The position numbers were made by a program, and so were the translations under genes. The notes under the pieces were generated by a model. It saw only the letters and a program-made list of their open reading frames with translations, made no database searches and had not been told where the DNA came from. From NCBI GenBank assembly GCA_949126835.1, contig OX421492.1:38398886-38462885 (forward strand): 64,000 nucleotides of DNA, in the 5' to 3' direction. Of this stretch, positions 47,926 to 59,531 are shown in pieces; positions within the stretch are counted from its first letter, which is position 1; each line of letters begins with the position of its first letter. The DNA comes from Anisus vortex (Eukaryota; Mollusca; Gastropoda; Planorbidae).

Positions 47926-48094
47926 CCCTGATCTAAATTATATTTCTACTGTGCACACCACACCTGCAATGTATATTAATTTGATCTCGACTGTCCTCAA
48001 CTGTAATCTAGATGTATCTCTATTGTGCATAACTATTATATTTACTAAATTCAAATGTGTACTTGACTCGTATAACTTACTCTACACCCTAGAG

Positions 48095-48158
48095 CAGGGG
48101 TCGGGAACCTTTTTTTCTGAGAGAGCCATGGACACCACATATTTTGAAAAGTAATTCT
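48095..48158 (+). mobile_element. Truncated hAT left end
   Basis: Starts CAGGGGTCGGGAACC, then TCTGAGAGAGCCATGGACAC and ATATTTTGAAAAGTAATTCT. It matches the left end of the nested element at 2641 and is cut off after about 64 bp. Confidence 0.82.
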
Positions 48159-48188
48159 GTTCTGTTCCCGCCCCAGCCCACGCCATTG

Positions 48189-48272
48189 TGCCTGGATGTC
48201 CATAACTATAGTATGATATTTGTGCTACACGCGACATTGCAAGGTATACGGGCGAGCCACCACGATAATGAT
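48189..48272 (+). repeat. Dispersed repeat shared with 59440-59525
   Basis: Shares GTGCCTGGATGTC, GACATTGCA, ACGGGCGAGCCAC and ACGATAATGATC in order with the other locus. Identity of the parent element is unknown. Confidence 0.7.
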
Positions 48273-48387
48273 CTGAGGGGAATTCCGCAGTGGGAGAAAG
48301 ATAGTGCTTGTGACTGGCGCCTGGACAGAAACTTGGTGTTCCACCTTCCCTTTGGTTCACTCCTAAACATTGTTACGCGCTGGACAC

Positions 48388-48767
48388 TGACAGGTTCTGG
48401 TGACATGTCAGCACTTCCAGGTTCTGGTGACATGTCAACACTTCCAGGTTCTGGTGACATGTCAGCACTTCCAGGTTCTTGTGTCATGTCAACACTTCCA
48501 TGTTCTGGTGTCATGTCAGCACTTCCAGGTTCTGATGACATGCCAGCACTTCCAGGTTCTGGTGACATGTCAACACTTCCATGTTCTGGTGTCATGTCAG
48601 CACTTCCAGGTTCTGATGACATGCCAGCGCTTCCAGGTTCTGGTGACATGTCAGCACTTCCAGGTTCTGGTGACATGTCAGTACTTCCAGGTTCTGGTGT
48701 CATGTCAGCACTTACAGGTTCTGGTGTCATGTCAACACTTACAGGTTCTGGTGTCATGTCAGCACCG
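48388..48767 (+). repeat. Minisatellite, 27-bp unit (about 14 copies)
   Basis: The unit is TCAGCACTTCCAGGTTCTGG plus TGACATG. It gives a nine-residue repeat (GSGDMSALP) in a 250-codon plus-strand open frame at 48144-48896, plus open frames in another plus frame and on the minus strand. That multi-frame openness, and a start inside transposon sequence, argue against a gene. Confidence 0.93.
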
Positions 48768-48899
48768 TGTGAGCTTCAAAGCGGATCGTGTCTATTAATC
48801 GGATCTGTGTTCTTGTCACCTGTGCTTGAGTCGTGTGCGATTCGAAGGACTGGAAAGATAATTTTTAAAAAGTGGGGTATGGGGAGGGGGGAGTAGAAA

Positions 48900-49795
48900 A
48901 GGGGTTGAGGAGGGGGAAGAGGTAGAGCTATGACATATAGGATTGTATTCAGACTCACACAAGAAGCTTAGTACCCCCCCCCCATTTGACAAAACCCCGT
49001 GGTCATCACACGCAGACACACAAATGCTGACAGACCGAGCGTTGACGAGAAAATAACGGTTAATTGACACATGGACCTATTACGAACGCGACTTAGCCGT
49101 TTTCTTCTTTAACACAGAAGTACACACTACATTCTACATCGTCAGTGTACTTGAAATTTTCTATATTTAAATATAAATGAACTAAATTTCATCAAAATAT
49201 ACGAGCACAAACAGTGAAAGGTTTGCTTAAACCGCCTCTAAAAAATGTTTAGACTTTGTTTTTAAAAACATCTTTTTTTTACAGCTTTCACGATTTTTAC
49301 ACGGCCCGCTGCATGCAAGGGACTCTGTGGCCTAAACATTCATCATTCACATTAAATTTCTCTACCTAATGTGAAATATTCATTACATACTTGGGTTGAC
49401 TGGAAATTAAGTTTTTTTAAGATTGGATTCGAACTTAAGTCCTTCGGAATGGCGAACCAACGCACGATCTCCTGATCACGGGTTTTAGTAAAACTTTAAA
49501 CATTTAGTTTCTTATGACGACTCCGCCTGCACCCTCTCTTCCCTTCCACAACCCTGATCTGGAAATCTGCACACAGACACTCATTACGTACAGTACATGT
49601 CTACAGAACCTGTAATACAGATGGTCACCTAGTGTATGTCCTGTGTCGGTCATCAAATATAGTGTTAAACCTTACAGTTTAAACACCATCTAGAAAACTA
49701 ATTAATTTACCTACAGTTGGAAATAAAAATGTGTGGCTCTTTTTCTTCTTCTTGTTTAAGTCTAACAATTGATCAAATGGGCCTACTATTTCAGC
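48900..49795. other. Intergenic, possible SINE scrap
   Basis: No gene is seen. At about 49425-49490 the minus strand has a B-box-like AGTTCGAATCC, possibly a decayed tRNA-derived element. Confidence 0.4.
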
Positions 49796-49876
49796 TTAAC
49801 CCTTCCCGTACCGACCAACTTCTATCTATGTTGCCTTCAGTTCCGCTATATACGCGCCCGGGACTGTAAGGCTTAA
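49796..49876. mobile_element. 73-bp TTAA-flanked mini-element, copy 2
   Basis: The 73-bp unit (49800-49872) sits between two TTAA sites. It is about 90% identical by eye to copy 1 at 35442-35514, sharing CCCTTCCCGTACCGACC and CCGCTATATACGCGCCCGGG. Confidence 0.65.
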
Positions 49877-50099
49877 ATGGATACTAAATCGGGGAATAAA
49901 AATAACAATTTTGGGTAGACTCTAGTTGATTAGCCGCTGTTCATCTTAGCACTAACCGAGTACATCCCGCTCTCCACTACCGAATATAAACTATAGATAC
50001 AAGATTTTATCTTGGTATATTTGCTTATTCCATTAATCATTACGAAATGGTCTTTTTTATATAAGGAGCGTCTGTAATATACAAGAAATATAAGAAATA

Positions 50100-50217
50100 T
50101 ATTACTTCGCATTAAATACCACTACGGTAACAGCAGACTGCATTGGTCCAATATTGATCTAATTTAGTGTAACAGCAGACTGTATTGGTCCAATATTGAT
50201 CTAATTTAGTCTGCAGC
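50100..50217 (+). repeat. Two-copy direct repeat, about 43-bp unit
   Basis: Two copies of AACAGCAGACTGCATTGGTC/AACAGCAGACTGTATTGGTC followed by CAATATTGATCTAATTTAGT. Confidence 0.85.
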
Positions 50218-50498
50218 TATTCCATATAGGACAAGGTGACCGAACGGCAGTGCGTTCGGCTGGCGTACCGAAGGTACTGGGTTCGAATCCTGGTGAAGGC
50301 TAGTATTTTGTTCCCGGGACTGGAGGGTGTCCATGAGTTTACCCAGCTCTCATGGGTACCTGACTCTATTTGGGGTAAAATAAAGGTGGCTGGGCATTGT
50401 GCTGGCCACACAATCCCCTAACATGTTGTGGCCACAGAAACTGGTGAACTGGCCCCCACGGATCAATGTGGTTCGACGGGATACTTTATTCCATATAG
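50218..50498 (+). mobile_element. SINE family 1, best-preserved copy with target duplication
   Basis: The element is 50230-50486 (257 bp), flanked by perfect 12-bp duplications TATTCCATATAG (50218-50229, 50487-50498). The head has AAGGTGACCGAACGGCAGTG and a perfect B box GGTTCGAATCC. The body has TCATGGGTACCTGACTC, GGTGGCTGGGCATTGTGCTG and CACAGAAACTGGTGAACTGG, ending GACGGGATACTT. The duplication length fits LINE-mediated insertion. Confidence 0.93.
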
Positions 50499-50499
50499 T

Positions 50500-51984
50500 C
50501 ATATAGTCATAAAGTCATATAGTACATCACACAATGCCACTATCAATTAGCAGAAAATTCTTTTTAAGATAAATTTTCTTTATTAAACGATGCCGGAAAC
50601 TACACACACACATACCCTGACTCATATTAACACACTACACACTACACACACATAAACACACTCATTGTTTCCTTAAGGCTTTGTTGTGCCAAGATGTTTG
50701 TTAGTGTCAGTGGAGGACAGACAATTTATGTTCGGAATCTCGTGGGAAGTGAGAGTGAAAAAAAACAAACTTAATGAAAGCATTGGGCGCCTGTATGAAA
50801 GGAAAAAATAACCACTCCTAGTAATTGCTACACACAAATCCACTCATTGGAGAAGGCTTTAGGTGAGTAAACCGTGTTCTCTCACTCACACTTGGACCCT
50901 CAGAAAGAAATTTTCTAGGATTGTGCTAGGTTTTTTTTTTTATCGACTCCCCCCTCCCCCTTCTAACAATTCTCTGTTTCTCCTGTATTGATCAAGTTTT
51001 CAAACAAGTTTCTGCGAAAAGCAAATGAGATTTTGGTCACTTCACGGGAGGGTGTGAAATGGGAGGAGGGCTGAAAGGAAAATTGTACACTTAGTTCCAG
51101 AAGGAGAGATACCAGTAGGTGTTCTCCTGTGACGCCAGAGTGATAACCCACGAGGTGGTAGTGTTTAAAAGCATCATTTGATGGGGAAGGGGCTTGTGGT
51201 CATCTTCTCATACACTTCCACGGTAAGGGGCGCCAACACAAACCTGTCGTACCCCCGGGCATCTGGAGTGCCAGAGCAACTACTTGATGGTCACCGAAAA
51301 ACTATTTAGATAATTGCTTTTTCATCTCAAGTGAAGTGTTCCACAGTTCCTTCATAGAAAGCATTCAATCAATCAACAGTGATTTCATATCAGCAATAGT
51401 CTTTCAGTTTCTTACACATTGAAGACAAATAGGCAGATGAGAATAATTTAATGTGGCGTTTTTTTTCGGTTCTTGACAAGAACGGCTACTGTATTGAATG
51501 CTGGGATTAATTAGTACATGTATGGATCTATGGTAGCTATTGTTTTGTCATCACATATATGAATAAAATCTATTGTAAATATTGATTAATCACAAAATAT
51601 ATAGATGAAATCTGGTTTAACTTTTGTTTAATAAACAAATAGAATCTATATTATGATGCCTATTGAAGATATTGTGTTTTTTTCCCCAGACTTAGTTTAG
51701 TCCAATTAATTTAACAAAAATAGCGACTTTACTTATATAATTCAGTCAGAATTCATGCAAATTCGCTAACAATTTGTATTGTTTATTTCTTGTAGTTTTA
51801 CAATAATAATAATAAAAAAGGTAAAGCCTATAATAATGTGTGAGTTATGTACGTGGTAAAGAAATTAATACATTTTTAAAAAAACTAGAAAAACCAGTAG
51901 TGAAAAAAAAAAATATTAGTTTCTTTAATTGCGAAACTTTTCAGGTGAACAGCTTAGAGACGTTTCCTAAAATTAAATGTTTTT
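50500..51984. other. AT-rich intergenic
   Basis: No gene is recognised. Short open frames only. Confidence 0.5.
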
Positions 51985-52557
51985 ATATAGCCAGAATTAC
52001 GTGTGTAAGTTATGTCACAATAGCGCCAACTTTACGTGTGTAAGTTATGTCGTATAGCGCCAACTTTACGTGTGTAAGATATGTAATATAGCGACAACTT
52101 TACGTGTGTAAGCTATGTCATATAGCACCAACATTACGTGTGTAAGTTATGTCATATAGCGCCAACATTACGTGTGTAAGCTATGTCATATAGCGCCAAT
52201 TTTACGTGTGTAAGTTATGTCATATAGCGCCAACATTAACTGTGTAAGTTATGTCATATAGCGCCAACTTTACGTGTGTATGCTATGTCATATAGCGCCA
52301 GCAGTACGTGTGTAAGTTATGTCATATAGCGCCAACATTAACTGTGTAAGTTATGTCATATAGCGCCAACTTTACGTGTATATGCTATGTCATATAGCGC
52401 CAGCAGTACGTGTGTAAGTTATGTCATATAGCGCCAACATTAACTGTGTAAGTTATGTCATATAGCGCCAACATTAACTGTGTAAGTTATGTCATATAGC
52501 GCCAACATTACGTGTGTAAGCTATGTCATATAGCGCCAACATTACGTGTGTAAGCTT
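51985..52557 (+). repeat. Minisatellite, 34-bp unit (about 16 copies)
   Basis: The unit contains GCGCCAACTTTACGTGTGTA and AGTTATGTCATATA. Variants include CATTAACTGT and CAGTACGTGT, the latter recurring as a larger block. Confidence 0.95.
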
Positions 52558-52649
52558 TGTTTTATATGTGGTGCTTCTCGAGAAACAATTGTTTCGGGGA
52601 TACCTATGCTCTAAACTCTAACGTTTACATTGGAACTCTATACAACATG

Positions 52650-52985
52650 TCTGTTCAAATGTAGTCAAAGACCCGTGTATTGCTTACATGTCTTTTCAAA
52701 TGTAGTCAAAGACCCGTGTATTGCTTACATGTCTTTTCAAATGTAGTCAAAGACCCGTGTATTGCTTACATGTCTTTTCAAATGTAGTCAAAGACCCGTG
52801 TATTGCTTACATGTCTTTTCAAATGTAGTCAAAGACCCGTGTATTGCTTACATGTCTGTTCAAATGTAGTCAAAGACCCGTGTATTGCTTACATGTCTTT
52901 TCAAATGTAGTCAAAGACCCGTGTATTGCTTACATGTCTGTTCAAATTTAGTCAAACACCCGTGTATTTCTTACTTGTTTGTTGA
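52650..52985 (+). repeat. Minisatellite, 41-bp unit (8 copies)
   Basis: The unit contains TTTTCAAATGTAGTCAAAGA and CCCGTGTATTGCTTACATGT. The last copy is degenerate. Confidence 0.95.
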
Positions 52986-55900
52986 AATATGGTCAAAGAC
53001 AATACCGCTTCCTCCCGTGTAATGTTCAGAACACATGAAGATCTTATTATATTTGTAGATGCACCCTTTGACCACCACGTCTCAAAACCTTAATCTGAAT
53101 ATAAATATATGTGTTCGAGTGTGTATGTGTGTGTATATAAGAAAGACAGAAAATAACATAATAAATGTATATGCATAAGGCGAAGTGTAAATTATATATT
53201 AAAAAGCGAGACTACACATTAGTGCCGCAAAGAAAGATTTAATTTAGCTTGCGTGTTTGATCGTGTTTAGAATTTGCGTGAACACACACAGACACAAATA
53301 TACAAAGAAACAAAATAGAGCAATATTTGAGGACATGAAAGCGAAGACATACTCATTACCGATTCGCCTCTATTTGCTCGCAGTGTACCAGCATAAAGAA
53401 AAAATGTCCAATATCTCCTGGCAGACCCGCCGTTTATCTCCGAGAACTTTAATGTCCATTGAGAACATATTGATCGGTCGGTGGCTACTACCTTTCTCAG
53501 TTTGAAAATACGTTCAGGATTTTTCCTTTTATATGCAACAAAGTGGCTGACGGGGCCGTTATGAACGATAGTGTTCAATACTAGAACGATTCGTTCCAAT
53601 TATATGATTTATAGTCTATACACTCACTATACGCTATACGCAAGCTACAATACTTCGCATACTACTTAAGCCGGGTGCAACGAGAACCGACAAGGGAACT
53701 AGGCAGTTAGTCTAGATAACAGATGACCGGACAGACAAAAAGAAAGACAGAATGACATATAGACAGCTTGATAGATATGAATGGACAAATGATAATATTT
53801 GTTTAACACATTTTATCAAAGAAACATAAATTGCATTGAATAATAAACAATGAATGCAACAACACTAGAGCTATAATATAGTTCTGTCGAAGTTTATACC
53901 ACAACAGTGATACAATATATTCAGGCTAAAGATACAACATCAACGCTACAATATAGTCATTTAAACATACAACACCATAGATTTCAATATAGTACTTTTA
54001 AAACATACAACATCACCAAAGTTACAATATAGTTGTTAGTTCTTTCTTTTATTTGTTATAGTAGTATATATATACAATAGTCATTTAAAACATAGAACAC
54101 CATAGATACAATATAGTACTTTTAAAACAGACAACACTAAAGCTACAATATAGTCACAAAAACTGAACACAAATCCGATGATCAATAATATTCGAATCTT
54201 TGCAGCCGCGTCCATTTCTCTCTCTCCAGCGCCCTCTGAGGTCAATTTATTGTGTAATGTTTGGGCGCGACCATAGACTGACTCAATGTTCTAAAAATAA
54301 AAATATAAAAAAAACCAACGCTCGTCTGGGTAGGAGGGGGAGAAAAGCGGATGAAATCTAGAACTCCAGACATTGGACCACTTCTATTTTTTCGGGGTAT
54401 TTCGGCTTCTTTTCTTCTTTTTTTTATAGTATACCAGAAGAAGGTCAAGCAGTTGCAAAGAAGGGCGTCTTTTGTGATAAATCTGGTTGATAAGCCTCAG
54501 ATGTCAATTGGGTTTCTTGGGAAGATATCATCTGAATCGATAGTCTTGTTTGCATACTAAAGGCAAGAAGACTAGGTCCTGGTCTAGACAACACACAAGA
54601 GCTACTAAAAGTCGAGTAGGAGACTTTAGTCCACGGCAGAGTTTTCTGGCCAAAGGTTGTTTCTATTTTACTCTGGAGCTGTGAAGGTTCCATGAGATAA
54701 AGTTTGAGATGTCCAGAGAAAAAAATTCATCATATTTTTTCAAAGTGTATTTGTTTAATTATACTATTTATTGAATATTAAATCATTATGGCCGTTCAAC
54801 TTTGCAAGAACGTTAACCTTTAGATGTTGCTTTGTTTTTTTTAAATGCTTAATAAGGAAATTTCAAATTCTGTACATTCTAAAATCCGTGAAAACACTTT
54901 ATTTCTACTTCTTTGTAAAGAAATATATTGAATAACATTTTAAAAATTAGTGTATGTTCTTTGGCTCAAATGTTATGAATGATTTTATTTCATACGGCTA
55001 TTATTATTATTATTTTTGTTGTTGTTGTTGTTTGTTTACCGTTAATTAAATTTCAAAGCTTACAAATGTGAAAAGTGTGAGCCCTTTTGCCATCGCCTGT
55101 AGTGTTTTGTAATCTAATTTGGTTTGTGGTTGATTTAATAACGTTTTTCTTTTTTTATGTTTTATTATTTAAAAAGTACGTTGAATATGTATTTGAAAAT
55201 CGGTCGGTAGGTGTCGCTAGAAGGTGTCGAGAGAAGGCCTATATTCTGGACGATCTATTCGGAAACTATTCTATTTTGCGTTACATTTACTTTTCTTGTT
55301 TTTCGTAAAACCATCTCCAGGGCAGATTTTGTTTACACGGAAATATAACAAAATAGAAAACTATGTCGGAATAGAATAGACTAGAACCATTGGTTGTAAA
55401 CAAACATCCAGTTTCCTAAATGGTCAAATAGATCAGATTAGCTATCTTCTGGTTGTTGACGATCCAGCCCATCCTTTCCATCTCCCAACAACACCCCCCT
55501 CTTACACCCCACCCACAAGCCCCAACTAACAATCGACCAACGTTTCCCAAGAATCGTCACAGAAATTTCCCCGAGTATTCGCAGATAATTACGTAAAGTC
55601 TATGCAAACTTCCAAGAATGTAATCAGAAATTCGATGAGAAGCTGGACAAATGTATCCCGTCATGCAATATCTAGACAAATGTACCCCGTCAGCCATGAT
55701 ATAGACAAATAGATAACGATGGAAATATGAAAGAAATGTCCTAAACGAATAGAATACTATCCTGGCCCCGAACCTTCACCTATACTACTCGAGAAAAAAA
55801 ATGTATAAACGGATTTATTTCGTAATAATCACTCGAGAAAATATAAAGAAATTCCTACATAGTTGGTAAATCTAAGACTGACTGAAACAGACAAATAAGT

Positions 55901-56200
55901 TAATTATCTGTATTGCTCAATTCGATATTTGTTATCAGAAATTGAAATTCACGTTTGAGAAAAAAAATAAAGTGTACTTTGAAAGGATAGAATTTATTTC
56001 ATTCTATTTTTAAGTACGTTATTTAATGAGTGTACTTTTATTCCACTCTATAGAATATTTATTTTAACAACAGAAAATATGAAATTGAAAACCAAAGGAA
56101 AGGGAGATAAACTAAACTATATAAATTGTTCCTTTTAAAGTGATAACAAAAAGTTCTGTTTTGACTGCGTGATATAACATTTATTGGGAGTCTCGATAGC
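52986..56200. other. AT-rich intergenic with a diverged repeat
   Basis: About 53860-54150 holds a diverged repeat of ACAATATAGT plus AAACATACAACACC type. (ATT)n and (GTT)n lie at about 55002-55031. No protein domain is recognised in the open frames at 54242-54693 or 55087-55308. Confidence 0.45.
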
Positions 56201-56204
56201 TTTA

Positions 56205-56642
56205 TACATATAGCTTACAGATAGAACAAATGATTTTATTCATAAAGCCTACAGATAGAACAAATGATTGTATACATAAAGCCTACAGATAGAACATATG
56301 ATTGTATACATAAAGCCTACAGATAGAACATGATTTTATACATATAGCCTACAGATAGAACAAATGATTTTTTACATATAGCCTACAGATAGAACAAATG
56401 ATTTTATACATATAGCCTACAGATAGAACAAATGATTTTATACATAAAGCCTACAGATAGAACAAATGATTTTATACATATAGCGTACCGATAGAACAAA
56501 TGATTTTATACATATAGCCCACAGATAGAACAAATGATTTTATACATATAGCCTACAGATAGAACAAATGATTTTATACATATAGCCTACAGATAGAACA
56601 AATGATTTTATACATATAGCCTACATATAGAACAAATGATCT
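56205..56642 (+). repeat. Minisatellite, 34-bp unit (about 12 copies)
   Basis: The unit contains TACATATAGCCTACAGATAG and AACAAATGATTTTA. The left copies carry TAAAGCC in place of TATAGCC. Confidence 0.95.
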
Positions 56643-59210
56643 TTGAAAAAAAAACAGTTAAATAATCAGCTATGTTCTTGTTATTGTTTGTTTTTTTCAC
56701 TTAGACTTTGGCTTTGAGTGACAGGCAATTACAGTAGCCTTCTACTGTAAACATTTCTAGTTTCAACTTGCATAAACTGAACTAGTCCTTACCACTGGCT
56801 GAAGATCATTTGATGCTATGGAGCTACTAGATTCTACAAGGATGAAGTGCTGTCAAGAAAAAAAATGTAACACTTGAAAAGATTTCTGATAAATACATTT
56901 CTAAGCTCTACTGTTAACACTTTTGAATAAGTTTATGAAAGCTCTGAATGAATAAGTGAACGGACAATGTAGTGAACTTGTGTTTCGTTTAATAATAATA
57001 TCAATGTATAAATAAATTGTTTTTCTTTTTTTTTTAGGTTAATATCTCTATGTTGGTCTGCAAAACTATTTTACTTCAAACAATAAAAAAAAACACATAA
57101 AACAGTGTCTATGCTGCTAGAGATGCTAAAACAAACTGATTCGTTGCCAACTCTAGTTACATGTACCTAGTAGCCTCAACACAGACAATGATAATGAGGT
57201 GTGAACACAATGAATGGCTTGGAAAATACAAAAACGATGTAGGTGGTATGCACGAGTAGGCAATTAGCTAGCCCTTTTTTTTATAGTTTTGCTTTTTTTT
57301 GTGTGTGTTTGGTTTTGGGTGAAGCAGGAAAGGGGAGGGGGGGGGGGGTGAACCATTGTTTAAGAGTTTTTAAAATGTTATTTTTTATGTTGTTATACAT
57401 AATTGTGTATTTTGTTGTTAGTGTACATTCACCTAGATAAGACTATGTTTTTGTGTATGTTCATATTGCTAGGTTTGACTAAGATAGGTTAAGGTATGTT
57501 GATACAAAGAACATTTTGAATGATGTATGGCGGAAGAAAAAGCTTGCTGAGATCAAAACAGTTTCAAACTAAAATGTTTTCAACAAAATACTTTTAGAAA
57601 TTGCAAAATTCTTTGCGTTTTTGTTGTGACTGCTGTGTTTGTTGTTGTTTGTTATTGTGCTAGTTTTGAGGAGTGAAACTATGTGTTCTATTCCAAACAC
57701 ACAAACACATAAGCAGTTTGAAGTCTAATGCAGTGTTTGTATATTTGCATACTTACAACTTATTCAATGCAAGTGAATCACTGGTCTTACGATAAGTAGG
57801 CTACTTTAAAAAATGAAATGTCATATTTTGTAGGCTAAGACTTTAAAACTGTTGCACAAATTAATGTTAAATTACAACAAAGCATCCATGACAACAATTT
57901 TCCATGTTAAAATATTGTAGTTATTTTAATTATATTTAACTTCAAAATGATTGAAATGATGTAACGATGATTTAACACTTTCAGAAATGTGGAAGATATG
58001 CAAAGTTGTAATTAAAAGTATTGGTCATCTGTCGCATTACAATATAAAATTAGTTGGTCTTAGATTCTATATACAATATACAAAAGGCTGATGATTTCTC
58101 TTGGTGGTAGGGGGGGGGCGGTGTCCGTAGAACATACGGCAGCAACAAACCGCCACAATTTGGTATTTAAAAAAATATTAATTAAAAAAGTCATAAAATA
58201 TTATACACCTCAATTTTCAATAATTTTTTATGTCATGCCTTTGCATTATTAAGAAGATAAATATAGATTTAACACCTGCACTAATAAATAATTAAAGAAT
58301 TGTCCTATAAATAGGTGACCTATATATCGTTTTTTTTTCTGTTAACAAACAGTTTTAAAAATAAAAAATAATAAAAATAAATAGACAAAAACCACAAAGC
58401 ATAAAAGAAAATGTGTATTAGCTCCCTTGTGTGACAACACCGGTATGGCGACTTTTGTGGAAGTGTCAAAACACATTTGATGTCAGCCTATAAGGCTCTC
58501 AGTTGCATTCAGTGGCACGAACACATTGTGACAACCAAAAAAAAAGAATGTCTCTTATGTTCTTGGTATGGTCCAAATCCAGACTTGTCACCACTAGACG
58601 TAAACATATTGACACGATCAGTCCGCGCAACAACAATGAAATAATGTGGAAACTCAATTATGGACGGACTACTTTTCAAGGAGTAGATTTTTTTCTTGCT
58701 TTCAAAGGTCGTAGTTATTTTAAGAACATTGCATATTATGTCTGTCGACTTAGTCGATCTATTCTTCAACGTGTACGTTTACAACACTGAACTATATATT
58801 GTACAGTGTACAGTTTAGTGGCTCACGAGCACTATAAACAAAAGTGACGAATTTTAATTTTCTTAAATTGTGTTTTTTTTTTATTCAATAAAAACTTATT
58901 CCTACTCTAGAAAAGATATCGTCTATAAAAAAAAAAACAACAACAGTATTCTTAAAACGCTTTTAGTGTGAGTGTGTCCGCACGCGTTTGCCTGTTTACT
59001 GTTTCCAAGTTTATTTTATGAAACCCTTTTTATTTATTTATTTCATATAGGCGTAGTGTAAGTATACAAATATTAACTAAATAATCAAAGAGATGGAAGA
59101 ATGAAACAATTACACCAGTGGATCAAATGTTACATTTTCTCCACTTTCATGGCAATCAAAAAAAAATGCACTAGAAACTTTATTTAAGGCCTACCGATGA
59201 CGTAGTATTT
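56643..59210. other. AT-rich intergenic
   Basis: No gene is recognised. G-runs occur at about 57337 and 58110. The opposing open frames at 58503-58790 show no domain. Confidence 0.5.
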
Positions 59211-59218
59211 AAAAAAGG

Positions 59219-59525
59219 TGAGGCCGGCTGGTCCTGAGGTTCACTTCTGTACCCATGGGACTCAAAGACTGGCAAAGAGTGTAAACCGCCGATACGATCC
59301 CATTAAGATTACACCGGCGGGCGAACGCATGGGTAACAGCTTCCGCAGCGGGTCCGAGGCCCATTGCACTGCCGAGAGGCCCCCGGGCCTCGGTGGAGAG
59401 GAAGCAATGGACGCAGCGATCCCGTCTCAGAACCACCCGGTGCCTGGATGTCTATACCTATAGGATAGGATTTGTGTTACCGGGTGACATTGCAGGTAAA
59501 CGGGCGAGCCACAACGATAATGATC
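59219..59525 (+). repeat. GC-rich repeat block, family unknown
   Basis: A GC-rich block starts like the SINE at 10264 (GGCCGGCTGGTCC). It ends with the repeat shared with 48189-48272 (59440-59525) and stops seven bases before a hAT terminus. The middle contains AACGCATGGGTAACAGC and AGGCCCCCGGGCCTCGG. I cannot name it. Confidence 0.4.
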
Positions 59526-59531
59526 CTAGGG

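Larger units (their letters stand above)
44660..47938 (+). mobile_element. hAT transposon, family B, copy with amplified end
   Basis: The element is 44668-47930 with perfect 8-bp duplications ATCTAAAT (44660-44667, 47931-47938). The left end is CAGGGGTCGGCAACCTAAGG, then GCACGCGTGTC. The right end is GGTTGCCTATCCCTG. The interior is non-coding by eye, has a minus-strand SINE at 45537-45723, and shares sequence with the inverted copy at 2214-4494. The last 1.26 kb is a 40-bp tandem array built from its own right end. Confidence 0.93.

Noticed and set aside
48144..48896. 250-codon frame with a nine-residue repeat (GSGDMSALP), possible secreted repeat protein
   Set aside because: It starts in truncated transposon sequence, has no signal peptide, and two other frames are equally open across the 27-bp array.
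54242..54693. Overlapping frames as a possible exon
   Set aside because: No recognisable domain or splice pattern; both strands are open.
58503..58790. 95-codon frame as a small gene
   Set aside because: No domain, an equally long frame on the other strand, and AT-rich composition like its neighbours.
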